Origin: a bacterium
Lineage (GTDB): Bacteria > Spirochaetota > Leptospiria > Leptospirales > Leptonemataceae
Length of the DNA stretch: 64,000 bases
Direction: 5' to 3'
Assembly (NCBI GenBank): GCA_024742665.1
Contig: JANSYA010000004.1
Span: 310,001 to 374,000 of the forward strand
Positions within the stretch are counted from its first letter, which is position 1; each line of letters begins with the position of its first letter. A program made the translations under genes and the position numbers. This document shows, in pieces, positions 19,598 to 27,477 of this stretch. Under the pieces are notes generated by a model. It ran no database searches, had not been told where the DNA came from, and was given only the letters and a program-made list of their open reading frames with translations.

Positions 19598-21054
19598 AGA
19601 GTGCCTCGGTTGAGATCGCTCTGTGCGGCCGCCGGTCGATGGTTCCAGGCATACAGAGCAAAAAAGATTAGAGCGAAAAAGCCCAGGTCCAGAACGGCCT
19701 GGGGCCAGACAAAGCCGGCGAAAATCAAACCCAGCAGAATCATAAAGATCCTGACCAGGGCGTACCAGAACTTTCTACGTCGCCAGCGCTCGGGATCTTT
19801 CGCCTTCGCCGTATTCCAGAAGAGTAAAATATCCAGCGGAAAGAAAAAGAAAGGGATCAAGGTCCCATCCATAAAATGAAAGAGAGTTCCGAAACGAATC
19901 AATGTCGCATAAATTGCGGCGATTCCAAAAATAATGGCGTAGCTGCGCTCGCCCCACAATCGATAGCGTGCGAGCGAACTGATCGGAAGCATGAGCACCA
20001 CGATTATGATCATCACGCCGGACAGAACGATTTTCGATCGATAGCCCGGAGAGCTGAATTGATTCAACTGGGGCGGGAATAATCGCTGTAGAATATTGCT
20101 TTCGAAGATGCGACCGTATCGAAACAGGACGGCCGGGTTATGGGCATGCCGATGGGGAACCAGCACCCGGACCTGACCCTCCAGGCCGGCCTGCTGCACC
20201 GCAAGCAGTAGATCATCCGGCATGAAGATCAACTCGTCGCCCTTTCTTTTGAGATCCGTGTCCGGGTCGAAGAGCAAATTTTCGCTCACGAACAACCAGA
20301 AGTTCTCGTTGGACCAGACAAAAGTCCGCCCTCGCCAGGTATCCTGTTCGCCTTCGAAGATTGCGGGATCCACCCGCCGATCGTCAAAGGCGTCGAGGGA
20401 AAGCCTTGTGTCCGTCGCGAGCCCGATCAGGTCGCGGATATAGGTGACGCAGTTATTATGAAAATTATCGTACTCGTAGCCCTGCTCGCGCTCGGCGACC
20501 TGCTCCGCCACGGCTTTGAGCAGCTTCGTTTTTTGCGGACCGCTTAATTTGAGGCGGGTCGTTACCATTCCGCGCGCTGCGGAATCCCAGGCGTTCACGG
20601 CCCAGGCAGTCGGTAAGACATGCACGAAGAAGCGGGCCTCGCCCCGCAGGAAACGCCACAGGAAACCAAAGGATTCATCATACTGGCCGAAATCGACCAT
20701 ATAATCCTGCGCTCCCAATTCCTGACCGGAAACGATTCGCAGTGCGGAATGACCGAAGGCATTCGTGGGCGTCGCTCCGGGCCCCACAGTGACCAGCTCC
20801 ACGTTAAAGTCCGTATTCGAAGCGGCGACAAGCTGTCGGGCGAACTCCAGAAACTCCGACTCAACCGCGACCTGGGCATCGGCGGTCGTTGCGGGATCCG
20901 TTTGCGGCGTATCGTCCTGCCCGCGCAGCGGGAAGACTCCAGCGAAGACGACGAAAGCGAAGACCAGCGTCAGCGATAAAGAATATCTGAAGTTTGAGTC
21001 TTGAAGCTGCGAGCGGGAGATCCTATCCCGGAGACTTTTCAAAACAGAGATCAT
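19594..21054 (-). CDS. DUF4105 membrane protein
   Basis: About 486 residues. A signal or anchor helix (SLTLVFAFVVFAGVFPLRGQ) leads to a periplasmic DUF4105 domain with its hallmark residues: NAFGHSALRIVSGQELG and YEYDNFHNNCVTYIRDLI, where the His and Cys suggest a papain-like/NlpC-P60-type fold. Four membrane helices occupy the C-terminal third (from YRSKIVLSGVMIIIVVLMLP on). The family is found in Bacteroidetes and spirochaetes with unknown enzyme activity. ATG 21054 is preferred; a TTG at 21081 is also in frame. It is followed by, and overlaps by four bases, the hydrolase-like lipoprotein, forming a two-gene unit. Confidence 0.85.
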   Translation of the reverse strand: MISVLKSLRDRISRSQLQDSNFRYSLSLTLVFAFVVFAGVFPLRGQDDTPQTDPATTADAQVAVESEFLEFARQLVAASNTDFNVELVTVGPGATPTNAFGHSALRIVSGQELGAQDYMVDFGQYDESFGFLWRFLRGEARFFVHVLPTAWAVNAWDSAARGMVTTRLKLSGPQKTKLLKAVAEQVAEREQGYEYDNFHNNCVTYIRDLIGLATDTRLSLDAFDDRRVDPAIFEGEQDTWRGRTFVWSNENFWLFVSENLLFDPDTDLKRKGDELIFMPDDLLLAVQQAGLEGQVRVLVPHRHAHNPAVLFRYGRIFESNILQRLFPPQLNQFSSPGYRSKIVLSGVMIIIVVLMLPISSLARYRLWGERSYAIIFGIAAIYATLIRFGTLFHFMDGTLIPFFFFPLDILLFWNTAKAKDPERWRRRKFWYALVRIFMILLGLIFAGFVWPQAVLDLGFFALIFFALYAWNHRPAAAQSDLNRGTL

Positions 21055-21348
21055 TGTAAGTACCAAAATCACCCGGGCCAAAAATAATATTTGTACTTTC
21101 AGGGCGAATTCAAATGAGGATTTGCGCGGTCATCGATCGACGACTGGCATGAGGAATGCACACTACAGGGAACCGTGAAACAGGTCCAAAAAGCGTTGTT
21201 TGAGTGTTTTCGAATATAGGTTCGTCGACCTATGTTGAAGTTCAGCAGGCAAGTTGAATATAAGAATGATTACAGATGTTGAGAGTTCATGGAGTGTATT
21301 CATGAGACTCTTCGGCGTCCGAAAAGGCGGACGTAAGAAAGAATACCC
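21055..21348. other. Intergenic region with one dyad
   Basis: No coding frame is supported here. It holds the upstream region of the DUF4105 gene. ATAGGT-tcgtcg-ACCTAT at 21216-21233 is a clean dyad of operator size, and GTCCG-aaaagg-CGGAC lies near 21318-21333. Neither can be tied to a known regulator. Confidence 0.4.
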
Positions 21349-21370
21349 ACCAGCCCCGTGAGGGGCTGGT
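21349..21370 (-). terminator. Terminator of the TRL-like gene
   Basis: ACCAGCCCC-gtga-GGGGCTGGT is a perfect 9-pair hairpin 15 bases after the stop of the TRL-like gene. Read on the minus strand it is followed shortly by TTCTTTCTT. Good intrinsic terminator candidate. Confidence 0.7.
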
Positions 21371-21384
21371 GAGAACTGAGAAAA

Positions 21385-21723
21385 TCAGTCACCGTGCACG
21401 ATCGTGCAGGTGTTTTGCATGATTGACCAGAGGTTGTCGTTCCGGAAGTCAATGCCTTTTACGGTGGTGATACCACCAGCAGCAGCAGCAGCTTTTACGC
21501 CAGCGTCACCTGAAGCGATGATGCCCAGGATGTTACCGGTGCAAGCTTCGCCGGTTTTGGAACCGAGGTCGGTCGGGCCGCCCTGGAGTCCGTCTTGACC
21601 GGTGGTGTGCAGAACGGTATTGTTAAGCAGTGATCCACCGGGTGCGCTATAGCCCTGGTTACCAGAGCACGCGATAGCAACAGCGATAGCAAAAGCTACA
21701 GCAAGAGCTGAGAATTTTTTCAT
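21385..21723 (-). CDS. TRL-like lipoprotein (112 aa)
   Basis: ATG 21723 is preceded by GGAG at 7 bases. Signal peptide MKKFSALAVAFAIAVAIAC with the lipobox Cys near residue 19. The mature part carries the TRL-like family pattern: SKTGEACTGNILGIIASGDA then AAAAAGGITTVKGIDFRNDN, ending with a short Cys-containing tail (MQNTCTIVHGD). Such proteins are short exported proteins found in spirochaetes and Proteobacteria with no settled function. It has its own terminator, so it is monocistronic and likely well expressed. It diverges from the next lipoprotein gene. Confidence 0.8.
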   Translation of the reverse strand: MKKFSALAVAFAIAVAIACSGNQGYSAPGGSLLNNTVLHTTGQDGLQGGPTDLGSKTGEACTGNILGIIASGDAGVKAAAAAGGITTVKGIDFRNDNLWSIMQNTCTIVHGD

Positions 21724-21833
21724 TTTTTTCTCCGTCGTAGGGAAATTTTTTAGCAATTTGTACCCTGCGTGTGGCATTGCAACCAAAAATTTTATTTCTT
21801 GCCACTCGGCTATTGTTTGCGGTTGTAAATGCC

Positions 21834-22715
21834 ATGAGAGCAGCGTCGATATCCTACAGCCAGGCCGCACTTCGCACGCGGTTCACGGCTTCGCCAATCG
21901 CGCGCCTGATATTTGTCAGCGTTCTCCCTTCGGGCGCCCACCGGGCTACCGCCGCCACGCGATGGCGGCGCATTTTCGCCCGGGCATGCGCCGGGATGCT
22001 TCTAATATCAACCCTGGCCTGTGTGATGGGGCCCGAAGAACGACCCGGGAAATTTGTACCGACCGGGATCTCTGCGAATCCCGAATTCGGGCGGGCGCTC
22101 ATCGATTTTTACGAACCAATCAACCCCGTGGATCTGAAAAGATTAGAAGAAACGATCGCCGGCACCTGCGATTTGCGCAAAGCGGCCCGGGGTGTGCACT
22201 ACAGCGCCCTGCAATTATACCAGGGAGACTTTACGCCCGGCGAAACCAGGGGTACCTTCTGTATCTGGAATCCGAAAGAAGAGCTGATTGAATTCGGCCA
22301 GTACGATGCCCGGGGCCAACTCCGGGGCGTCCACGCCACGTTTTACCGGGGAAAACTGCGCAGCGTGCTCGCCGGAGTCGATGCCGGTCGAAATATTCGC
22401 GTCGCCCGGGGCTGGGACTGGGTGCTTAACAATCGAAAATGGAAGGTTACCCTGGCCTACATCAAATTCGAGAACCTGCGCCCCAATCGTACAGTGGAGT
22501 ATATATTTGAACGGGAAACCGGACATCTGGTCAAGCGACGCGAGTATCGCGTCGCCGCGGACGGGAAAAAAACCCATCTGGGGGTCCACTACAACGGCTA
22601 TCCCGCGGAAGACCGCAAGCCCTGCCTGGAATTTTTGCCGGGCGGCCGGACCCGCGTGATCGAAGGGCGCTGTGAATTCAAAGATAATATCCTGCCCGGC
22701 TCGAATCGTTTTTGA
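21834..22715 (+). CDS. Predicted lipoprotein (about 290 aa), unknown
   Basis: The signal region ends in GMLLISTLACVMGPEERPG, with a lipobox-like STLAC. The start is uncertain: the frame is open from 21771, ATG 21834 is used here, and a start closer to the lipobox is likely because the Arg-rich leader is long. The mature part is about 230 residues, beta-rich, with NPKEELIEFGQYDARGQLRG and RTVEYIFERETGHLVKRREY, which resemble the repeated strands of MORN-type or toxin-antitoxin YwqK-like proteins; this is only a resemblance. No operon partner; a second small lipoprotein follows 70 bases later on the same strand. Confidence 0.6.
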   Translation: MRAASISYSQAALRTRFTASPIARLIFVSVLPSGAHRATAATRWRRIFARACAGMLLISTLACVMGPEERPGKFVPTGISANPEFGRALIDFYEPINPVDLKRLEETIAGTCDLRKAARGVHYSALQLYQGDFTPGETRGTFCIWNPKEELIEFGQYDARGQLRGVHATFYRGKLRSVLAGVDAGRNIRVARGWDWVLNNRKWKVTLAYIKFENLRPNRTVEYIFERETGHLVKRREYRVAADGKKTHLGVHYNGYPAEDRKPCLEFLPGGRTRVIEGRCEFKDNILPGSNRF

Positions 22716-22785
22716 CCGTAGCGAGGATTCTCCGACAGGCTCCCCTGGAGCCACTCCACTTTAAGAAAGGACATACCATCTCAAG

Positions 22786-23268
22786 ATGAAAATTTTATTT
22801 CACGGCATTGTAATTTTTTGCGCAAGTTTGACGATCCAGAGTTGTTGTACAAAAACGATCAGGATTCCTCCGCGCGTCGACGGCGACAGCATTACCCTCG
22901 AAAGCGCACGCGAAGGCTATATCAAACTAATCGTTCAGATGGAAGCCTGCGAACTCTGTGACGAGAACCGGGACATCGCCGAAGAAATCACTGAAAATGC
23001 GGAAGATATTTTCGAGCTGCGCAGCGACGATCTGCTGACCAACGACGAGTACAACGCCCACATCGAAAGCATCCAGGTGAAGCTGCTGGAAGTCCGGCGC
23101 GTTTGCAATAGCCTGGCCATCGCCGATAAAAACGCGCACTATCCCGGCAACGAAGACAAATATAAGATGTCCGAGAAAGCGGCCGATTTGACTGCGGGTC
23201 TCATAGCAGCCCGTGACCACTCCGCGAAGGCCCTCGCCGACGCCCGCGCTTATACGAAGAATAAATAA
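22786..23268 (+). CDS. Predicted lipoprotein with helical mature part (160 aa)
   Basis: ATG 22786 begins MKILFHGIVIFCASLTIQSC, ending in a spirochaete-type lipobox IQSC, so Cys20 is the probable lipidation site. The mature part is almost wholly helical and acidic, with CELCDENRDIAEEITENAED near residue 55 (a CxxC pair), LLEVRRVCNSLAIADKNAHY, and a final Ala-rich helix. It may be a small coiled-coil periplasmic lipoprotein. An AAGGA lies 15-16 bases upstream, too far for a good ribosome-binding site. It follows the previous lipoprotein gene on the same strand. Confidence 0.75.
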   Translation: MKILFHGIVIFCASLTIQSCCTKTIRIPPRVDGDSITLESAREGYIKLIVQMEACELCDENRDIAEEITENAEDIFELRSDDLLTNDEYNAHIESIQVKLLEVRRVCNSLAIADKNAHYPGNEDKYKMSEKAADLTAGLIAARDHSAKALADARAYTKNK

Positions 23269-23373
23269 GCCCGCCGCGGGGCGCGCGCTTTTACCCGGGA
23301 ATAGAAGACGCGCGGGTCGGGGGACGCGCGCCTGCACGAGAAACGAGGAGCTCCGCGCTCCCGGCGGCGCGGG

Positions 23374-24003
23374 TCAATCGACCGGGGGCACCGGAACTTC
23401 TATTTGGTCTTCTTCTTTCAAGAAGGTCTTCACGTAAAGATCCACGGCTTCGAGAATTACGCTGCGGGCGATTTTCGCTCCGGAGAATTTTTCGACCGTA
23501 ACCATCCGGCCTTCGTATTCCAGCGCCTTATAGTCCGTAAAAAATCGACGCAGTTCTTTGAGCTTATGCGGCGGAAGGTCGTCGATGTCCTGGAAGTGGT
23601 TGAACTCGGGATCGTCGGCGTGCACGGCGATAATCTTATCGTCGCGCTCCTTATTGTCGATCATCGTCATCACGCCGATGGGCTTGGCCTGCATCAGCGT
23701 GCCGGGGAATACCGACTCCTGCCCGAGAATCAGGATATCGAGCGGATCGTCGTCGTCGCAGTAAGTGCGGGGAATGAATCCATAGTTGGCCGGATAGTGT
23801 ACGGCGGAATGCAGCACGCGATCGACCATAACCAGGCCGGTCGGCTTGTGTAGCTCGTACTTGTACTTCGAACCTTTCGGGATCTCGATAAAGCAGTACA
23901 TGGAGTCCATGCTGCCCACGTCCACACTGTGCCAGGGCGTACGGTCAAGATAGCCCGGGGTCGCCCAGGGAGTCAGATTTTCCGGATATTCAACAACAGT
24001 CAC
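23374..24003 (-). CDS. ppa: Inorganic pyrophosphatase, family I
   Basis: 209 residues. It hydrolyses pyrophosphate to phosphate with Mg2+. Motifs: [20 protein letters not shown] (substrate-binding Lys/Glu/Lys), [13 protein letters not shown], and the metal-binding signature [12 protein letters not shown] with its DxDPxD core; later [17 protein letters not shown] and [14 protein letters not shown]. This is the soluble family I enzyme. GTG 24003 is the only good start; an AGAGAA lies 5-10 bases upstream. The N-terminal 25 residues are a little longer than in E. coli. It stands alone between a lipoprotein gene and the divergent SpoIIE-type phosphatase. Confidence 0.96.
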   Translation of the reverse strand: MTVVEYPENLTPWATPGYLDRTPWHSVDVGSMDSMYCFIEIPKGSKYKYELHKPTGLVMVDRVLHSAVHYPANYGFIPRTYCDDDDPLDILILGQESVFPGTLMQAKPIGVMTMIDNKERDDKIIAVHADDPEFNHFQDIDDLPPHKLKELRRFFTDYKALEYEGRMVTVEKFSGAKIARSVILEAVDLYVKTFLKEEDQIEVPVPPVD

Positions 24004-24204
24004 AGCTGTTCTCTAGCGGCGTCCGAAGCATCAGCAAGTCTTTTTTGAAAGCGGCCTTCTTTATTTTCAACGCCCGGTTTGGAATCCGCTGCGAACCGCC
24101 CTCCGGCGCAAATATTGTGCTTGTTTGCTCCGCTCCGACGCGGCAAAACCACGCCGGGGCCCACTCGCATTGCATAAAACTCCGGCGGCCCGCAGCCACG
24201 ATCG

Positions 24205-26925
24205 ATGAGCCAGATCAAATGGTATAAAAGTCTTAGCTTTCTGGGACTGCTGGGACTCGCCCTGATTCCGCTCTGGGATCTCATCGGCGTCGCGGTGATT
24301 ATGCGCACCCGGGGCCACGACCTGGTCGTGCAGGAGTCGGCGCGCCTGCTTGAAGAAACCGGCAATACCGCCATCGCGGAAATCGGAGAACGTTCGCGGG
24401 AGATCGGCGGCCTGGCCCGCAGCGTGGCCCTGGCTGCGGAAGTGCTTCCGCGAGACCCACGCCTGATTCAAAAACTTCTGCCCCATATGATCGGCTTTCA
24501 CGGCGACATGGACGTTGCCGGCGGCGGCGTATGGCCCGAGCCGGGCGCCTTTACGCCGGGCGTCGCGCGACGAAGCTTTTTTTACGGACGCGAAGCGGAC
24601 GGCACGCTCAAGTACTACGACGATTACAATCGCGGCCGGGGCTATCACAACGACGAATGGTATCCGGTCGTTCGCTACTCCGCTCCCGGCCGCTGCTTCT
24701 GGAGCAAGTCGTACATGGATCCCTACTCCTACCAACCCATGGTTACCTGCTCCGTGGCGATGCGCAATCCGCAGTCGGGGAAATTTTGGGGCGTATCCAC
24801 GATCGACTTAAAGCTTGAGGGGCTGCACGCCTTCATGGAAGGCATACGTAAAAAAACCGGCGGCTATGTTTTCCTGCTCGATCGCAACAATCAGTTCCTG
24901 ACCTTCCCGGAGCCGGATCGCGTTAAGTTGATCGCCTGGGACGCCCTTGGCAAACGCACCGAAACCTTTATCGACGCCGAAAGCCTGGCGCGGCAGGAGC
25001 CTGACTTCGCTCCGATCGCCGCCGCCGTTGAGGCGATGAATCGCGATATCCTGGAGCGCGGTCGTCGCAGTCCGAATTACGATTCAACCATCGCGGCGCG
25101 CATCGACGCCGACTCGGATCAAATCAGTCGCGCCGAAGCGGAATCGATCGCCACCGTCATCGCGGATCCCCTGCGCGCAGGCCGCGAAAGCACGCACTTA
25201 TACCGAAAATTTCAAATCCAGCGGGATTTTATGAATCGCGAAGCTTCCCTCGTCCTGATTTTCAGCGTGCCCGAATCCTACTGGAAACTCGTGGCGGTCA
25301 AACCGCTGTCGGAAGCTCAGGCCGTCGCCGCGCAAATCAGCAACAGCCTGATTCTTTTGATTACGATTACGATCTGCCTGGGCGTCGCCTTCGCGGCGCT
25401 GATGATGCGTTTCTTTTTTACACGGCCGATCAAAACCACGATCGACGCCGTTCAAAAAGTCGGAAGCCTGGTTTCGGAAGGCCGCTTCAGCGAACTGAGC
25501 GCTCACGAGATTCCGGCCCATCGCGACAACGAACTTGGGCGGCTGGCCGGCGTAATCAATTCTCTGGGTCGCGCCCTGCAGAACAGTTATACCTCCCTGA
25601 TGGATCTAAACGCGAATCTCGAAAAAAAAGTCGATGCGCGCACCGAAGAGATCCAGGCCAACCTGGACGAAATTCAAGAGCTCAAACTCAAACAGGACGC
25701 CGACTATTATCTTACGGCGCAGTTGGTCAAACCCCTGGGCGGCAACCACAGCCGTAACGAACAGGTTGAAATCGATTATCTAATTCGTCAGAAGAAGCAG
25801 TTTGTATTCAAAACGAAGCAGGCTGAGATCGGCGGCGACCTCTGCGTTTCCCACAGCCTCGTTCTACGCGGCCGCCCCACGACGGTATTTTTGAACGCCG
25901 ACGCGATGGGCAAATCGATCCAGGGCGCCGGCGGCGTGCTGGTGCTCGGCGCGATCTTCGACGCAAATATAACCCGGACAAAACTATCGTCGACTCTGCG
26001 CTCTCAGTCGCCGGAGCGCTGGCTGAAGAACGCCATAACCGAAATGCAAAAAGTCTTCGAAGCTTTCGACGGCTTTATGTTAATCTCACTGTGCATGGGC
26101 ATGGTCGATGAACACTCCGGCACCCTGCTCTACGTAAACGCCGAACATCCCCGGCTGGTATTGTACCGCGACGGTCAAGCCAGCTATCCGCCGGCCCGTC
26201 CGCCTCTACGCAAACTCGGATTTATGCTCGCTCCGAACGACCGCCTCTTCATCGACTCGCTGCGACTGATGCCCGGTGACGTGGTGATCAGCGGCTCGGA
26301 CGGCCGGGACGATCTCGAAGTCGGAGTGGACGAACGCGGACATCGCATTATGAACGAAGACGAGAATCTTTTTCTCGCCATCGTAGAAGCGGCCGACGGC
26401 GACTTAAGCAAGATTGAACAGGCGCTACAAAAAGAAGGCGATTTTTCCGACGACCTGTCGCTGCTGCGCGTTACGTATCGCGGGGAATTCGCAGACCTGG
26501 CTCCTGCAAGCCTGGCGAATCTAAAAGCGGCCCGGGCGCGAATCGCCGCGAAAGACTATGCGACGGCCCTGGAGATTCTGGAATCCGATCCGGCCAGGGA
26601 TCACGCGCGATTGCTGGCGACCCGGGCGAAGCTCAACGATCGCCTGGGGGATGCCCGGCGCGGAGCCTCCCTCGCTCTGCAATATCTTGATAACCATCCC
26701 TGGGATACGGGATTTCTGTACCACGTCGTACAGATTTTATTCCGGGCGGGTTTCATCGATCTGGCCGTGGACGCGGGCGAACGGCTGCGCCTGCGGCGCC
26801 CGGACCACCGACGCAATCTGGAGCAGCTGGCCCGGATCTACGAAGAGGAGCTGGGCAATCGCGAAAGAGCCGCAGAGCTGCGCGCGGAATCGGCGCAGGC
26901 CGCTTCCCGGAGCGCTACAGAATAA
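24205..26925 (+). CDS. dCache-HAMP-SpoIIE protein phosphatase with C-terminal TPR-like region
   Basis: 906 residues. One membrane helix at about 10-33, a periplasmic dCache-type sensor (about 40-370; VWPEPGAFTPGVARR, YSYQPMVTCSVAMRNPQSGK, KTGGYVFLLDRNNQFLTFP), a second helix (about 377-405), a HAMP segment, a coiled coil (NLEKKVDARTEEIQANLDEI) and a SpoIIE/PP2C domain (about 530-755). In that domain IGGDLCVSHSL, NADAMGKSIQGAGG, NAEHPRLVLYRDGQA, LMPGDVVISGSDG and GDFSDDLSLLRV give the metal-binding Asp residues, so activity is likely. TPR-like helices follow. It likely dephosphorylates an anti-sigma-factor antagonist or similar in response to an external small molecule. No such partner is adjacent. 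A terminator follows. Confidence 0.92.
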   Translation: MSQIKWYKSLSFLGLLGLALIPLWDLIGVAVIMRTRGHDLVVQESARLLEETGNTAIAEIGERSREIGGLARSVALAAEVLPRDPRLIQKLLPHMIGFHGDMDVAGGGVWPEPGAFTPGVARRSFFYGREADGTLKYYDDYNRGRGYHNDEWYPVVRYSAPGRCFWSKSYMDPYSYQPMVTCSVAMRNPQSGKFWGVSTIDLKLEGLHAFMEGIRKKTGGYVFLLDRNNQFLTFPEPDRVKLIAWDALGKRTETFIDAESLARQEPDFAPIAAAVEAMNRDILERGRRSPNYDSTIAARIDADSDQISRAEAESIATVIADPLRAGRESTHLYRKFQIQRDFMNREASLVLIFSVPESYWKLVAVKPLSEAQAVAAQISNSLILLITITICLGVAFAALMMRFFFTRPIKTTIDAVQKVGSLVSEGRFSELSAHEIPAHRDNELGRLAGVINSLGRALQNSYTSLMDLNANLEKKVDARTEEIQANLDEIQELKLKQDADYYLTAQLVKPLGGNHSRNEQVEIDYLIRQKKQFVFKTKQAEIGGDLCVSHSLVLRGRPTTVFLNADAMGKSIQGAGGVLVLGAIFDANITRTKLSSTLRSQSPERWLKNAITEMQKVFEAFDGFMLISLCMGMVDEHSGTLLYVNAEHPRLVLYRDGQASYPPARPPLRKLGFMLAPNDRLFIDSLRLMPGDVVISGSDGRDDLEVGVDERGHRIMNEDENLFLAIVEAADGDLSKIEQALQKEGDFSDDLSLLRVTYRGEFADLAPASLANLKAARARIAAKDYATALEILESDPARDHARLLATRAKLNDRLGDARRGASLALQYLDNHPWDTGFLYHVVQILFRAGFIDLAVDAGERLRLRRPDHRRNLEQLARIYEEELGNRERAAELRAESAQAASRSATE

Positions 26926-26963
26926 GCCGCCTCGCCTTCTATATTAACGCGATCGTTTTGAGC

Positions 26964-27001
26964 CCCAAAACTATCCTCTTAGAAGAGGGTTTTGCGCTTT
27001 T
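26964..27001 (+). terminator. Intrinsic terminator after the SpoIIE phosphatase gene
   Basis: CAAAAC-tat-CCTCTT-ag-AAGAGG-g-TTTTG forms a two-part stem about 40 bases after the stop, followed by CGCTTTTT. Position and T-run fit a rho-independent terminator. Confidence 0.7.
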
Positions 27002-27477
27002 TGCAACATGCCCGGACAATGCTGCTTCCAGTTTCCGTCAGGCCTCACAGGATTCGCTCTGGAATCCGAATTTCGTTTCGAATTTCACGTCCTCATATTC
27101 ACGCCTGCTGTCGGATAAACCGATTGGCGGCACGCGTTGCCAGGCTTCGACCGGGCACGCACTGGAGACGTTCTCACTCCAGCTTTTACAGGCAGGCCAG
27201 GCGATAGCCTGTTTACGAGAACCGCATACATTTTCGGGCGAATCGGGGCGCGCGCAGGTGAAAGACCGGCCGCGTTCTGGTTCGCGATTTTTTGGAATGC
27301 GACCGCCAATCCTCGGCCTGTACCTGATCATCACTGCCAGTAGCCGCTGCGTCAGGGCACAACCTTCCTGTTAGTAGAGTGTTAGCATATTATCTGCTGG
27401 CTCCCATCAAATCTCGATTTGGCTCCCTGCGACCGCTACGAAATTGGCCTGACTCTGACTGCACGAGGCCCAGGACC
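27002..27477. other. Intergenic region upstream of the RHS gene
   Basis: About 480 bases with no supported gene: open frames here on both strands lack ribosome-binding sites, domains and protein-like composition. A CAGGC-gata-GCCTG dyad lies near 27197-27210. No clear promoter seen. The base composition is lower in GC than the genes around it, and the length suggests a long regulatory leader for the RHS gene or decayed sequence. Confidence 0.4.

Noticed and set aside
26958..27374. Possible 138-aa gene upstream of the RHS gene
   Set aside because: It starts inside the terminator of the phosphatase gene, has no ribosome-binding site or recognisable domain, and competes with antisense frames of equal quality.
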